A stretch of DNA of 64,000 bases from Rhodobacteraceae bacterium IMCC1335 (GTDB lineage Bacteria > Pseudomonadota > Alphaproteobacteria > Rhodobacterales > Rhodobacteraceae): contig CP046864.1 in NCBI GenBank assembly GCA_039640495.1, positions 1,364,001 to 1,428,000 of the forward strand, given 5' to 3'. The position numbers and the translations under genes are program-made. The number at the start of each line of letters is the position of its first letter. The first letter of the stretch is position 1. Shown piece after piece: positions 51,862 to 61,210 of the stretch. Under the pieces are notes generated by a model. The model was not told where the DNA came from. It saw nothing but the letters and a program-made list of their open reading frames with translations, and made no database searches.

Positions 51862-52202
51862 GAAATCAGATCCCAAAACTATCGCATCTTTTGACATTGG
51901 AAGATTGCGTGAGCCTGCCTGATGGCGCGGGGGGCAGCCAAAAGAAATGGCAAAAATTGGGTGCACTTTGGGCACGGCTTGATGTCTCATCGCATCCGCG
52001 CAGCGCGTCACAGGCGGGGGTTTTACGCCGTATAAACTGGCAAATAACCTTGCGCGCGCTGCCTCCAAGCGCGAAGCTTTACCCCCATCCAGGCCGCCGG
52101 TTTCGCCTGAAAGACGCGCTATATCCCATTCATACCACTGTTCCATATGATGCCTCTGGGAAGTATCTTTTGTCGACATCGTTAACCTGGGTGGCAGAAT
52201 GA
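51858..52202 (+). CDS. GTA head closure protein (g7)
   Basis: A 114-residue SPP1 gp16-like head-closure/stopper protein: LSHLLTLEDCVSLPDGAGG, WQKLGALWARLDV and PHPGRRFRLKDALYPIHTT. It links the adaptor to the tail. Overlaps g6 and g8 by 4 bases each. Confidence 0.87.
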   Translation: MRNQIPKLSHLLTLEDCVSLPDGAGGSQKKWQKLGALWARLDVSSHPRSASQAGVLRRINWQITLRALPPSAKLYPHPGRRFRLKDALYPIHTTVPYDASGKYLLSTSLTWVAE

Positions 52203-52618
52203 GGCATGTTGATTTCGCCGCTGTTCAGGCTGGGGTTTTCGCACAAATCAGCGCTGACCCTGAGATCAAAGCCCTGATTGGTACGCATATATTTGATGGC
52301 GTTCCGCCGGGTGTGGTTCCAGATCTTTATCTGCTCATCGGCCCGGAGCTTGTGATTGATAAATCCGATTTTACACAATCTGGCAGCGAGCATCAGCTGC
52401 TGATTTCCGCGCTGTCTCGGGGGCATGGCTTCAAAGAGGCGAAACGGCTGGCTGGCTTTGTTGTGAACGCGTTGCACGCCAAACCGCCTAATTTAGACAA
52501 AGGGCGCGTGGTTTTCGTCCATTTTTCAAAGGCGAATGCTTGGCGTGACCCTCAGTTGGATGCCCGCCGTGTTGACGTCACTTTTCTGCTTCGTTGCGCG
52601 CAAGATGACGCTTTATAA
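52199..52618 (+). CDS. GTA tail terminator protein (g8, DUF3168)
   Basis: A 139-residue DUF3168 protein with VQAGVFAQISADPEIKALIG, HIFDGVPPGVVPDLYLLIG and the closing DARRVDVTFLLRCAQD. It caps the tail tube where it meets the head. It overlaps g7 by ATGA and precedes g9 by 12 bases. Confidence 0.88.
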   Translation: MRHVDFAAVQAGVFAQISADPEIKALIGTHIFDGVPPGVVPDLYLLIGPELVIDKSDFTQSGSEHQLLISALSRGHGFKEAKRLAGFVVNALHAKPPNLDKGRVVFVHFSKANAWRDPQLDARRVDVTFLLRCAQDDAL

Positions 52619-52630
52619 AGGGATTTAAAA

Positions 52631-53044
52631 ATGACTGCACAAGCTGGCAAAGCGCTATTGATCAAGGTCGATATGACCTCGGACGGGCAATTTGAAACCT
52701 TGGCCGGGCTGCGCGCCACGCGGCTAAGCTTTAATGCAGAAATGGTGGACGTCACCTCGCTTGACAGCCAGGGTGGCTGGCGGGAAATTTTGGCGGGAGC
52801 GGGCGTTAAAACGGCTTCGCTTACGGGCTCGGGCGTGTTCAAAGATGCCCATTCCGATATGCGCGTCCGGCAAATTTTTTTCGATGCGAAAACCCCGGAT
52901 TTTCAAATTATCTTACCCGGATTTGGAACGCTGCAAGGGCCATTTCAGATCACCAGTTTGGATTATGCGGGCACGTATAACGCAGAGGCAACTTACGAGT
53001 TATCCCTGGCCTCTGCGGGCGCTTTAAGCTTTGCGGAGCTGTAG
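52631..53044 (+). CDS. GTA major tail tube protein (g9)
   Basis: A 137-residue TP901-1-type tail tube protein: TAQAGKALLIKVDMTSDGQF, FNAEMVDVTSLDSQGGWREI and the beta-strand end DYAGTYNAEATYELSLASAG. Stacked hexamers make the tail tube. Good spacing (AAAGGGA) to the start. Confidence 0.92.
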   Translation: MTAQAGKALLIKVDMTSDGQFETLAGLRATRLSFNAEMVDVTSLDSQGGWREILAGAGVKTASLTGSGVFKDAHSDMRVRQIFFDAKTPDFQIILPGFGTLQGPFQITSLDYAGTYNAEATYELSLASAGALSFAEL

Positions 53045-53045
53045 C

Positions 53046-53384
53046 ATGGTGAATCCCCATCGCGGTGAGGTGGAATTGGTGATTGATGGGACACGGCATG
53101 TGTTACGGCTGTCGCTGGGCGCGCTGGCCGAGCTGGAAGATCGCCTTGAAGCAGAGGGTTTGGTGGATTTGATCCAGCGCTTTGAGACGGGTGCGTTTCG
53201 CAGCAAAGATGTTATGGATTTGCTGATTTGCGGTTTACGCGGCGCTGGCTGGACGGGCGGTTTCGGTGATTTGGCAGATGCGCATATTGAAGGGGGGCTT
53301 GTGACGGCCAGCGAAACCGCGGCGCGGCTTTTGGTGCTGGGGTTTGGAGATCCCGCAGACCACAGCGATGGCGCCAATGTTTGA
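53046..53384 (+). CDS. GTA tail assembly chaperone (g10)
   Basis: A 112-residue protein of the gene transfer agent g10 family (Phage_TAC type): NPHRGEVELVIDGTRHVLRL, SLGALAELEDRLEAEGLVDL and the DVMDLLICGLRGAG helix. It probably guides tape-measure assembly. Start ATG 53046 immediately follows the g9 stop; five in-frame upstream codons belong to g9. It overlaps g10.1 by 8 bases. Confidence 0.85.
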   Translation: MVNPHRGEVELVIDGTRHVLRLSLGALAELEDRLEAEGLVDLIQRFETGAFRSKDVMDLLICGLRGAGWTGGFGDLADAHIEGGLVTASETAARLLVLGFGDPADHSDGANV

Positions 53385-53577
53385 TTGGAGCGAACTCTTG
53401 CGGTTTGGGCTGTCTCATTTGCGCCTCTCTCCGTCCGAGTTTTGGCAGTTAACGCCAAAAGAGCTGTCTTTGATGGCGTGTCCGCGCAGCCCGCAGGCGC
53501 AGCTTGGCCAGCGCGAGTTGCAAACTTTATTAGAACAATATCCCGACGCGCAGAAAGCCTCTGATAATGACATATAA
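53377..53577 (+). CDS. GTA tail assembly chaperone (g10.1)
   Basis: A 66-residue protein of the rcc01693/Phage_TAC_6 type: FDWSELLRFGLSHLRLSPSE and FWQLTPKELSLMACPR are diagnostic. The overlap with g10 in another frame resembles chaperone pairs in phages. Its last bases overlap the g11 start by 11 bases. ATG 53368 is an alternative start. Confidence 0.83.
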   Translation: MFDWSELLRFGLSHLRLSPSEFWQLTPKELSLMACPRSPQAQLGQRELQTLLEQYPDAQKASDNDI

Positions 53578-54232
53578 TGCCAAAGGAAACACGGCTGGCT
53601 TTGCTGCGCCTCAGGGTGAAAAAGCGCTGAGCGATACGCAAGATGCAGCTGCGTCTTTCAGGCGTGAATTACAGCGCTTAAGGCATAGTTTTTCAGATAC
53701 CCAAAGCGGCGCAGCTGGGCTTCAACGATCGCTCAGCCAGGGGTTGAGACATGCTTTGGATGGTGCTGTGCGAAATGGCGAACAGTTCAGCGATGTGATC
53801 GGGCATATTCGCAAATCGTTAATCGACGCCACATTTAACGCCGCAGTCAAACCCGTAACGGCGCATTTGGCAAGCTCATTGGTGAACAATGCTCAATCTG
53901 TTTTGGGCGCCTTTTCACCGATTTCAGGCGGCGCCGGCTTTACCAATACGCGGGTCATGCCATTCGCAGATGGTGGTATTGTGTCTTCGCCCACCTATTT
54001 TCCCATGCGCGGTGGATTAGGGTTGGCCGGAGAGGCAGGTCCAGAGGCTATTTTGCCGCTTGCCCGCGGCAAAGATGGGCGTCTTGGTATCAAAGGGCAG
54101 GGTGGATTTTCTGCACCGGTCCACGTTTCGATACATATAACAACCCCGGATGTTGAAGGGTTTCGCCGCACCCAATCGCAAATTTCTGCACAAATTGGGC
54201 AGGTGATTTCGCGCGCTCAACGCAACCGGTAA
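53567..54232 (+). CDS. GTA tail tape-measure protein (g11)
   Basis: A 221-residue short tape-measure protein. The helical N-terminus (ASFRRELQRLRHSFSDTQ), the DATFNAAVKPVTAHLASSL helix and the C-terminal GGIVSSPTYFPMRGGLGLAG with EAGPEAILPLARGKDGRLG match the RcGTA-type family. Tape-measure length sets tail length, so the tail is short, as in RcGTA. Confidence 0.9.
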   Translation: MTYNAKGNTAGFAAPQGEKALSDTQDAAASFRRELQRLRHSFSDTQSGAAGLQRSLSQGLRHALDGAVRNGEQFSDVIGHIRKSLIDATFNAAVKPVTAHLASSLVNNAQSVLGAFSPISGGAGFTNTRVMPFADGGIVSSPTYFPMRGGLGLAGEAGPEAILPLARGKDGRLGIKGQGGFSAPVHVSIHITTPDVEGFRRTQSQISAQIGQVISRAQRNR

Positions 54233-54248
54233 AAAAGGGCAGAAGTCT

Positions 54249-54881
54249 ATGTCATTTCATGAAGTGCAATTTCCCACCACGATCAGCTTTGGCTCATTTG
54301 GAGGCCCCGAACGGCGTACCGAAATCGTCACGCTGAGCAATGGTTATGAGGAACGGAGCACGCCTTGGGCCCATTCAAAACGGCGCTACGATGCGGGTTT
54401 GGGGATGCGATCGCTTGATGATATCGCCGATTTAATCGCGTTTTTTGAAGCCCGCGCCGGGTGTCTACACGGGTTCCGTTGGAAAGATTGGGGTGATTTC
54501 AAATCTTGCCTGCCCAGTCAGGAAATCGGGTTTAATGACCAAGTAATCGGGATCGGTGACGGGCAACAGCGGGAATTTGCCTTATCAAAATCTTATATTT
54601 CTGGCGAGGGCCGCTATGCGCGCCCCATTTGCAAACCTGTAATCGGATCGGTTGTGGCCGCCATTCAAGGCGAGCCGCAATTTGAAACGCGGCATTTTGA
54701 ATTGGACTCGAGCAGCGGCCTTTTGAAATTTCTTACTCCGCCCGCCTCCGGTTTGGATGTAACAGCGGGGTTCGAATTTGATGTGCCCGTGCGCTTTGAC
54801 ACAGATATAATAGAAACCAGCCTGGCACATTTTGAGGCGGGCGAATTGCCGCGCGTGCCAGTTATTGAGCTGCGCCTATGA
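54249..54881 (+). CDS. GTA distal tail protein (g12, DUF2460)
   Basis: A 210-residue DUF2460 protein: HEVQFPTTISFGSFGGPERR, TEIVTLSNGYEERSTPWAHS and GFRWKDWGDFKSCLP are the conserved strings. It forms the hexameric ring at the tail end. Stop overlaps g13 start by ATGA. Confidence 0.92.
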   Translation: MSFHEVQFPTTISFGSFGGPERRTEIVTLSNGYEERSTPWAHSKRRYDAGLGMRSLDDIADLIAFFEARAGCLHGFRWKDWGDFKSCLPSQEIGFNDQVIGIGDGQQREFALSKSYISGEGRYARPICKPVIGSVVAAIQGEPQFETRHFELDSSSGLLKFLTPPASGLDVTAGFEFDVPVRFDTDIIETSLAHFEAGELPRVPVIELRL

Positions 54882-55759
54882 CGCAGCCACCGCTTTATCA
54901 GGCCTTGCAGCAGGGCCTCACCAGTATTTGCAGAGCTTGGGCAATCACAAGACGCGACGGGGTGCGGTTTGGCTTTACCGATCACGATCGACCGCTCTTT
55001 TTTGCAGGGTTGGAATTTCGCGCCGAAAGCGGCTTGTCAGCGATGAACCTATCCCAAACGACAGGGCTGTCGGTTGATAATACCGAAGCCTTGGGGGTCT
55101 TATGGGATGACGGGGTGAGCGAAGCGGATATTGCGGCCGGCAAGTTTGATGAAGCCAAAGTAGAGGCATGGCTGGTGAATTGGGCCAACCCAGAGCAAAT
55201 TCAGCTGGAATTCTCGGGGCTGATTGGCGAGATTCAACGCAAAGGGGGCGCGTTTCAGGCCGAATTACGCGGCCTGACCGCTTTGTTGAACAAGCCTGTG
55301 GCGCGGGTCTACAGCGCCAGTTGTAGCGCGCTTCTGGGGGATCAAGCCTGCGGTTTTGATTTGACAACGCCGGGGTTCGTGACTTCGGTGGCGTTATCGC
55401 GCGTCACCGAGCAGGGCGCGTTAGAGCTGTTTGATCTGCCCGCATTTGACGATGGGTGTTTCGAACATGGCACGCTGAAGGCTGTCAACGGCAAAGCGCG
55501 GGGCTATCAGGGCTTGGTGAAGCGCGATCAGCGTTTAAACGCGCATCGTTTGATCGAGCTTTGGGAGCCGCCAAGCCTTGGCTTTGAGCAGGGCGATCTT
55601 CTCGAGCTTACCATGGGCTGCGATAAACGCTTTGAAACCTGCCGGGTAAAATTTGACAATGCGCTTAATTTCCGTGGCTTTCCCGATATTCCCTCAAGCG
55701 ATTGGCTGCTTATTAATCCCGCCCAGCACGCCGTATCGGATCACGGCAGCCGCAGATGA
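54878..55759 (+). CDS. GTA baseplate hub protein (g13, DUF2163)
   Basis: A 293-residue DUF2163 protein. Landmarks are TSICRAWAITRRDGVRFGFT, DHDRPLFFAG, the YSASCSALLGDQACGFDL cysteine-bearing part, LTMGCDKRFETCRVKFDN, and the closing NFRGFPDIPSSDWLL. RcGTA structure work places it as the hub with iron-sulfur-type cysteines; here four Cys are visible (SC, AC, GC, TC). Overlaps g14 by 4 bases. Confidence 0.92.
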   Translation: MTQPPLYQALQQGLTSICRAWAITRRDGVRFGFTDHDRPLFFAGLEFRAESGLSAMNLSQTTGLSVDNTEALGVLWDDGVSEADIAAGKFDEAKVEAWLVNWANPEQIQLEFSGLIGEIQRKGGAFQAELRGLTALLNKPVARVYSASCSALLGDQACGFDLTTPGFVTSVALSRVTEQGALELFDLPAFDDGCFEHGTLKAVNGKARGYQGLVKRDQRLNAHRLIELWEPPSLGFEQGDLLELTMGCDKRFETCRVKFDNALNFRGFPDIPSSDWLLINPAQHAVSDHGSRR

Positions 55760-56235
55760 TGTCAAAGCCCGATATGATTGTATCTGCGGCGCGTGCCTGG
55801 CTGGGCACCCCCTTTCATCATCAAGCCTCGTGCCGCGGTGTTGGCGCAGATTGCTTGGGGCTGATCCGAGGGGTCTGGCGGGCGCAAATTGGCGCAGAGC
55901 CTGCTCCAATTCCGCCCTATTCGCCGGCTTGGGGCACCTTGCAACCCCAAGAATTGCTTTGGCAAAATTTGCAAAAATATTTTTTGAGCATGACGCTTGA
56001 AATGCAACCAGATGGCCGTTTGCAAAACGGAGCTGTGATCCCGGATGGCAGCCTTTTGTTGTTTCGCCTGATCGCGAAAGGGGCCGCCAATCATTTGGGT
56101 ATTGCCGCGCAGCGTGCCGGCCGGCCAAGCTTCATTCATGCCTGCCATGTGAAAGGGGTCTGCGAAGTCGATTTAACGTTTAAATGGCGCCGCCGCGCGG
56201 TGGCGATCTTTCGTTTCCCACAGCGAGGTTTTTAA
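55756..56235 (+). CDS. GTA cell-wall peptidase (g14, NlpC/P60)
   Basis: A 159-residue NlpC/P60 hydrolase. Catalytic Cys is C33 in GADCLGLIRG; the His is in AANHLGIAAQ, followed by a further polar residue in SFIHACH. In RcGTA it cleaves peptidoglycan to let DNA cross the periplasm. Starts ATG 55756 (overlapping the g13 stop) or 55759; its stop overlaps g15 as TAATG. Confidence 0.92.
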   Translation: MMSKPDMIVSAARAWLGTPFHHQASCRGVGADCLGLIRGVWRAQIGAEPAPIPPYSPAWGTLQPQELLWQNLQKYFLSMTLEMQPDGRLQNGAVIPDGSLLLFRLIAKGAANHLGIAAQRAGRPSFIHACHVKGVCEVDLTFKWRRRAVAIFRFPQRGF

Positions 56236-58805
56236 TGGCAACGTTGGTTTTGGCTGGCCTTGGGGCTGGCATTGGCAGTTCGGTCGGGGGCAGCTTTTTA
56301 GGGTTTTCAATGACCAGTGTTGGCCGCTTTGCCGGCGCGGTCATTGGGCGTAGCCTTGATGCGGCCGTGCTAGGGCAGGGCTCTGAGCCGGTTGAGAGGG
56401 GGCGGCTTGAACGGGCGCAAATCACGCAAAGTGGTGAAGGCCTGCCGATCGCGCATGTCTTTGGGCGCACGCGCGTTGGCGGACAGGTGATTTGGGCCTC
56501 GCAGTTCTATGAAAATAAACTGGTAACACATGGGCAAGTGGCCAGTAAAAGCCGCCCTGCCAGCCCAGATGTGATTGAATATCAGTATTCGGTGAGCCTT
56601 GCGATTGCGCTCTGCTGGGGTGAGATCACGCATATCGCGCAAATTTGGGCGGATGGGGTGCAGATATCGCCCGAAAAGCTGTCGATGCAGGTTTATAAAG
56701 GCTCTGAAACCCAAAGGCCTGATCCTGTTTTGGAAGCGATCGAAGGTATAGGTCAAGTGCCGGCCTATCGCGGCCTTGCCTATGTTGTATTTGAAAACCT
56801 ATCACTGGCGCCTTTCGGCAATCGGGTGCCTCAATTCAGTTTTGAAATTTGCCGTCCGGCGCAGATCACCACAAAAACACCGGCCGAGCCCGCGGCGTTG
56901 ATCAGGGGCGTCTCGCTCATTCCGGGAACCGGCGAATATGCTCTGGCGCGTTCATCGGTCCATTATCCACAAGGGTTAGGCCAGAACCGCAGCGCCAATG
57001 AAAACACCCCCTCAGGGCTTTCTGATTTTCAAACGTCGCTCACGATGTTGGAACAAGAGCTGCCAAAATGCAAAGCCGTATCTCTTGTGGTCAGCTGGTT
57101 TGGCAGCGATCTACGCTGTGCTCACTGCCGCTTGCGCCCCAAGGTTGAACAAGCCGTACATGATGGCGCGCCGATGCCTTGGCAGGTCTCGGGTCTGGCG
57201 CGCGCGCAAGCCGCGCAGATCCCGCTGCGCCAGGGTCGCTCTGTATATGGCGGTACACCTGCAGATGCGTCGGTTGTTGAGGCGATTGAGGCGCTGAAAG
57301 AGGCCGATCAAGCGGTGATGTTTTATCCGTTTATTCTGATGGATCAGGGGCCTGATAATATGTTGCCGGATCCCTATTCTGATCAAACAGGACAAGCTGC
57401 CTATCCATGGCGAGGCCGCATCACGCTGTCAAAAGCCCCCAGCCAACCCGGTAGCCCGGATCGTAGTCCGGGTGCGGTGGAAGAAATTGCAGCCTTTTTC
57501 GGACAGGCACAGGCGGCTGATTTTACCGTGTCGCAGGATGCAGTAGGCTATAGCGGGCCCGCCGATGATTGGGGTTATAATCGGTTCATTTTGCATTATG
57601 CCGCCCTGTGCGCGCGCGCGGGCGGGGTCTCTGCTTTTTGCATCGGGTCTGAAATGCGCGGCCTGAGCGCGGTGCGAGATCAATCAGATGGGTTTGTGGT
57701 TGTCGCGCATTTACAGGATCTGGCGCAACAGGTGCGCCGGCTTTTGGGCCCCGAGGTAAAGCTGGGCTATGCCGCAGATTGGAGCGAATATTTTGGTTAT
57801 CGCCCGGCAGAGGCCGACGGTGATATGATTTTCCATCTTGATCCGCTTTGGTCGAGTTCCGACATAGATTTCATCGGGATCGATAATTACATGCCCCTGT
57901 CGGATTGGCGGGACGGCATAGCGCATAAAGATGCGGCATGGGGGAGTTTGTACGATCTGGCCTATTTGACCTCTAATATCGCGGGTGGAGAAGGGTATGA
58001 TTGGTATTATCCCTCAAGCGAGGCTCGAAACGTGCAATCGCGCAAGCCGATCGAAGATACGGCCTATGATGAGGCTTGGATTTGGCGCTACAAAGATCTG
58101 AAAAACTGGTGGTCGCAGAAACATTATAACCGGATCAACGGCCTGCGCAGCACAGAGCCCACCCAGTGGCAGCCCAAATCAAAGCCGATTTGGTTTACCG
58201 AATTGGGGGTTGCTGCGGTTGATAAAGCGACCAATCAGCCAAATGTGTTCTTTGACCCAAAATCATCAGAATCCGCTTTGCCTTATTTTTCAGTGGGCCA
58301 GCGGGATGATTATATTCAGATGCAATATTTGAGGGCAATGCATTTATATTGGGTAAAGCCCGAGCATAATCCAGAATCTGATGTCTATGCTGGGCGGATG
58401 TTGGATTGCTCACGGATGTTCGTGTGGACCTGGGATGCGCGGCCCTTCCCCTATTTTCCCGCTGCAGAGGATCTCTGGGCAGATGGAGAGAATTACGCGC
58501 GGGGGCATTGGATCACAGGGCGGGTGTCGGGGGTGTCTTTGGCGGCGGTGGTGGCCGAAATCTGCGAGCGCTCTGGCTTGTTTGATTATGATGTATCGGA
58601 TCTGCATGGTTATGTGCGCGGTTATAAAACCAATGGAGAGGAAAGCGCGCGCGGGCTGTTACAGCCTTTGGCGCTGCATTTTGGCTTTGACGCGGTTGAG
58701 CAGCAGGGCGTTGTTCGGTTTTTGCAGCGTGGGGCCGGGCTGGAGCGGCCACTTGATCTTGCAAGCTTGGTTGACAGTAAAGAGCTAGAAGCCCCGATTG
58801 AATGA
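56235..58805 (+). CDS. GTA tail tip/host-contact protein g15, part before internal TGA
   Basis: Residues 1-856 of the g15 megatron. The hydrophobic glycine-rich start (LVLAGLGAGIGSSVGGSFLG) and PIAHVFGRTRVGGQVIWASQ are typical. The central TIM-barrel domain (glycoside-hydrolase-like) includes AFCIGSEMRGLSAVRD, WSSSDIDFIGIDNYMPLSDW and IWFTELGVAAVDKATNQPN; the next part is WITGRVSGVSLAAVVAEICE. The frame ends at TGA 58803-58805, after PIE, although homologs run to about 1300 residues. Starts at ATG 56235, overlapping the g14 stop. Confidence 0.85.
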   Translation: MATLVLAGLGAGIGSSVGGSFLGFSMTSVGRFAGAVIGRSLDAAVLGQGSEPVERGRLERAQITQSGEGLPIAHVFGRTRVGGQVIWASQFYENKLVTHGQVASKSRPASPDVIEYQYSVSLAIALCWGEITHIAQIWADGVQISPEKLSMQVYKGSETQRPDPVLEAIEGIGQVPAYRGLAYVVFENLSLAPFGNRVPQFSFEICRPAQITTKTPAEPAALIRGVSLIPGTGEYALARSSVHYPQGLGQNRSANENTPSGLSDFQTSLTMLEQELPKCKAVSLVVSWFGSDLRCAHCRLRPKVEQAVHDGAPMPWQVSGLARAQAAQIPLRQGRSVYGGTPADASVVEAIEALKEADQAVMFYPFILMDQGPDNMLPDPYSDQTGQAAYPWRGRITLSKAPSQPGSPDRSPGAVEEIAAFFGQAQAADFTVSQDAVGYSGPADDWGYNRFILHYAALCARAGGVSAFCIGSEMRGLSAVRDQSDGFVVVAHLQDLAQQVRRLLGPEVKLGYAADWSEYFGYRPAEADGDMIFHLDPLWSSSDIDFIGIDNYMPLSDWRDGIAHKDAAWGSLYDLAYLTSNIAGGEGYDWYYPSSEARNVQSRKPIEDTAYDEAWIWRYKDLKNWWSQKHYNRINGLRSTEPTQWQPKSKPIWFTELGVAAVDKATNQPNVFFDPKSSESALPYFSVGQRDDYIQMQYLRAMHLYWVKPEHNPESDVYAGRMLDCSRMFVWTWDARPFPYFPAAEDLWADGENYARGHWITGRVSGVSLAAVVAEICERSGLFDYDVSDLHGYVRGYKTNGEESARGLLQPLALHFGFDAVEQQGVVRFLQRGAGLERPLDLASLVDSKELEAPIE

Positions 58806-58829
58806 CGCCGGGATGGCGTTACAGAACGG

Positions 58830-60188
58830 GTGGGGCGCCTTCAACAAAGCTTTGCTTTGGCCGAAGGGGTTTATGATGTGGTTAGCGAAGAGGTTCAGCT
58901 TGCCTCAGATTCGGATCTGAGTGTGTCGCAAATCGAAACAGGGCTGGTGTTAACCCGTGCTGAGGCCCGCCAGGCGATGCAGCGCTGGCTTGTCGAGGCG
59001 CGTTTGGCAAAAGATACCATCCGATTTGCCTTGCCCCCTTCGCAGCGCCAGATCGGCGCGGGAGACAGGGTTCGAGTTAAGGCAGCTGGGCGCTCTGACA
59101 GTTATCGGATTGACCGGGTAGAGTTGGGGAGTTTTCAAACTTTGACGGCGGTGCGCAGCGATGCCAAATTGTATCAACCGCAGCCCTATCAGGCAGATCG
59201 CCTGCGCCTTGATCGCTTTGTACCCCCGCTGCCGGTCTTTGCAACTTTTCTTGATTTGCCATCGCTGAGCGGTGATGAGCAACCCCAAGCCCCTTATGTG
59301 GCGGTCTCGGCACAGCCATGGCCCGGGCGGGTTGCGGTATATGCATCCGATAGCTTAGACGATTACGCTTTGGCGCAGGTGATCACGCGGCAAAGTTATA
59401 TTGGACGGTTATGCTCGCCCTTGCCGGCAGGGCCTTTGGGTTTGATCGATATGGGCACGCAGCTTCTGGTTGAAATGCCAAACCTGCAATTAAGCTCGAT
59501 AAAACTTCAGGCCTTTTTGGCTGGGCGTAACAAAATGGCGATTGGCGATGGATCTGCTGGCAATTGGGAAATCGTACAATTTCAATTTGCTGCGCTTCGA
59601 GAGCGCGGGGTTTATCAACTATCCGGACTGTTGCGCGGATTACATGGCAGCGATGCGATCATGCCCGCTGAATGGCCAAGTGGCAGCTTGCTTGTGACGC
59701 TTGATCAGGCGCCGCCCCAGATTTGGGCTTTACCCATCCAAAGGGGAATAGAGCGTCATTTTCGCATCGGCCCCGCTGCAAAGCCATTAGATGATCCTAT
59801 TTTTCAGAGCGCCTCACAGGTGTTTCTCAACAATCTGTCAAGGCCCTACCGCCCCTGCCATTTGCAACTACGTATCAAAGCCGAGGCAATTGAATTTGCG
59901 TGGCTGCGCCGCGGCCGCGTTGACGCGGATATGTGGCATGAGGGTGATATTCCGCTTGCCGAAGCCGCAGAGCGCTACCGCGTTCGCATTTTGGCACAAA
60001 GCGAGGTTCTGCGCGAGGCCTATCCCGAGCGACCAGTTTGGACCTATGAAAATGCGTGGTATATTTCTGATTTAAAAGCAAACAATATGAATGGGTTGAG
60101 ATTTGAGGTCGCCCAATTATCCGATCGTTTCGGGCCGGGCCCCAGCGCCTATATGATAATTTCAGAAAACCTTGAAATTAGGGCTTAG
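58830..60188 (+). CDS. GTA g15, part after internal TGA
   Basis: The same frame continues directly after the TGA (RRDGVTERVGRLQQSFALAE) to TAG 60186-60188, adding 460 codons. It contains the C-terminal domain of g15: TGLVLTRAEARQAMQRWLVE, a beta-rich middle and LSGLLRGLHGSDAIMPAEWP. A GTG at 58830 could start a separate product but has no convincing ribosome-binding site. There is no other disruption, so the nonsense change is recent, or the codon is read through, or it is a sequencing error. Confidence 0.75.
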   Translation: MGRLQQSFALAEGVYDVVSEEVQLASDSDLSVSQIETGLVLTRAEARQAMQRWLVEARLAKDTIRFALPPSQRQIGAGDRVRVKAAGRSDSYRIDRVELGSFQTLTAVRSDAKLYQPQPYQADRLRLDRFVPPLPVFATFLDLPSLSGDEQPQAPYVAVSAQPWPGRVAVYASDSLDDYALAQVITRQSYIGRLCSPLPAGPLGLIDMGTQLLVEMPNLQLSSIKLQAFLAGRNKMAIGDGSAGNWEIVQFQFAALRERGVYQLSGLLRGLHGSDAIMPAEWPSGSLLVTLDQAPPQIWALPIQRGIERHFRIGPAAKPLDDPIFQSASQVFLNNLSRPYRPCHLQLRIKAEAIEFAWLRRGRVDADMWHEGDIPLAEAAERYRVRILAQSEVLREAYPERPVWTYENAWYISDLKANNMNGLRFEVAQLSDRFGPGPSAYMIISENLEIRA

Positions 60189-60350
60189 GGGGTTTTGCGG
60201 TTCGTTTGATCTTTGCGAGGCTAATTATTCTGTATTAGGCGTTCAAAAATGAATATTATATACCCATCCTTAAGTATTGCTTTTGACTTGCTTTGGTTGA
60301 CGCTGTGGATTAGGTTTATAGTTAAGGCTTAGGTTAACGGGAGATGCCGC

Positions 60351-61169
60351 ATGAGGGATCCAAAACACCATCTTGCCAAGCTCGATCCGGTTTGGGAGCG
60401 TATTCGACAAGAAGCAGAGCAGTCAATTGAGCGCGAAGCGCTTCTGGGCGGCTTCATGCATCAGATAATTTTGCAGCATCCAGACATTGAATCTGCGCTG
60501 TCTCATAGTATGGCCCAAAAGCTGGCATCGGCACAGATGTCTGAACAGGCGCTGCATGATATATGTGCGCTGGCCTATGCGAATGAGCCAGAATTGGCCT
60601 TGGCCGCGCGGGCGGATATTATGGCAACCTATGACAGAGATCCGGCCTGTCACAGATATATGCAACCACTGCTCTACTTCAAAGGCTTTCAGGCTGTGCA
60701 AGCCTATCGCGTTGCGCATTATCTGTGGAAAGATGGCCGGATTGATCTGGCCTATGTTATGCAATCTCGAACATCCGAAGTGTTCGGGATCGATATCCAC
60801 CCGAACGCCAGAATTGGAAAAGGTCTGATGATCGACCATGCGCATTCGGTCGTGATAGGGGAAACGGCGGTGGTGGGCGATAATGTCTCAATGCTGCATG
60901 CCGTTACTTTGGGCGGGACCGGCAAGGAAGAGCAGGATCGGCATCCGAAGATTGATGATGGGGTGTTGATTGGCGCCGGTGCGAAAGTGCTTGGCAATAT
61001 TCACGTTGGGCGTTGCTCGCGCATCGCCGCAGGGTCGGTCGTTCTGGATAATGTTCCCGAAAAATCTACCGTTGCCGGCGTGCCTGCGAAAGTAGTTGGC
61101 ACCGCTGGTTGCAGCACGCCCTCAATATCGATGGATCAATTGCTTTCGGGCGAGGCGAGCCTGGACTGA
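60351..61169 (+). CDS. cysE: Serine O-acetyltransferase
   Basis: A 272-residue CysE that makes O-acetylserine for cysteine synthesis. The N-terminal helical domain (AELALAARADIMATYDRDPA and YLWKDGRIDLAYVMQSR) precedes hexapeptide-repeat turns with the catalytic His region DIHPNARIGKGLMIDHAHSV and GAGAKVLGNIHVG. It commonly follows the GTA cluster in this bacterial group; in R. capsulatus the neighbour is conserved too, to my recollection. GGGAG precedes the start. Confidence 0.93.
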   Translation: MRDPKHHLAKLDPVWERIRQEAEQSIEREALLGGFMHQIILQHPDIESALSHSMAQKLASAQMSEQALHDICALAYANEPELALAARADIMATYDRDPACHRYMQPLLYFKGFQAVQAYRVAHYLWKDGRIDLAYVMQSRTSEVFGIDIHPNARIGKGLMIDHAHSVVIGETAVVGDNVSMLHAVTLGGTGKEEQDRHPKIDDGVLIGAGAKVLGNIHVGRCSRIAAGSVVLDNVPEKSTVAGVPAKVVGTAGCSTPSISMDQLLSGEASLD

Positions 61170-61210
61170 TAGTGAAAAACCTAAGGGTTTGATGGCCTAT
61201 ATGTTTGAAA

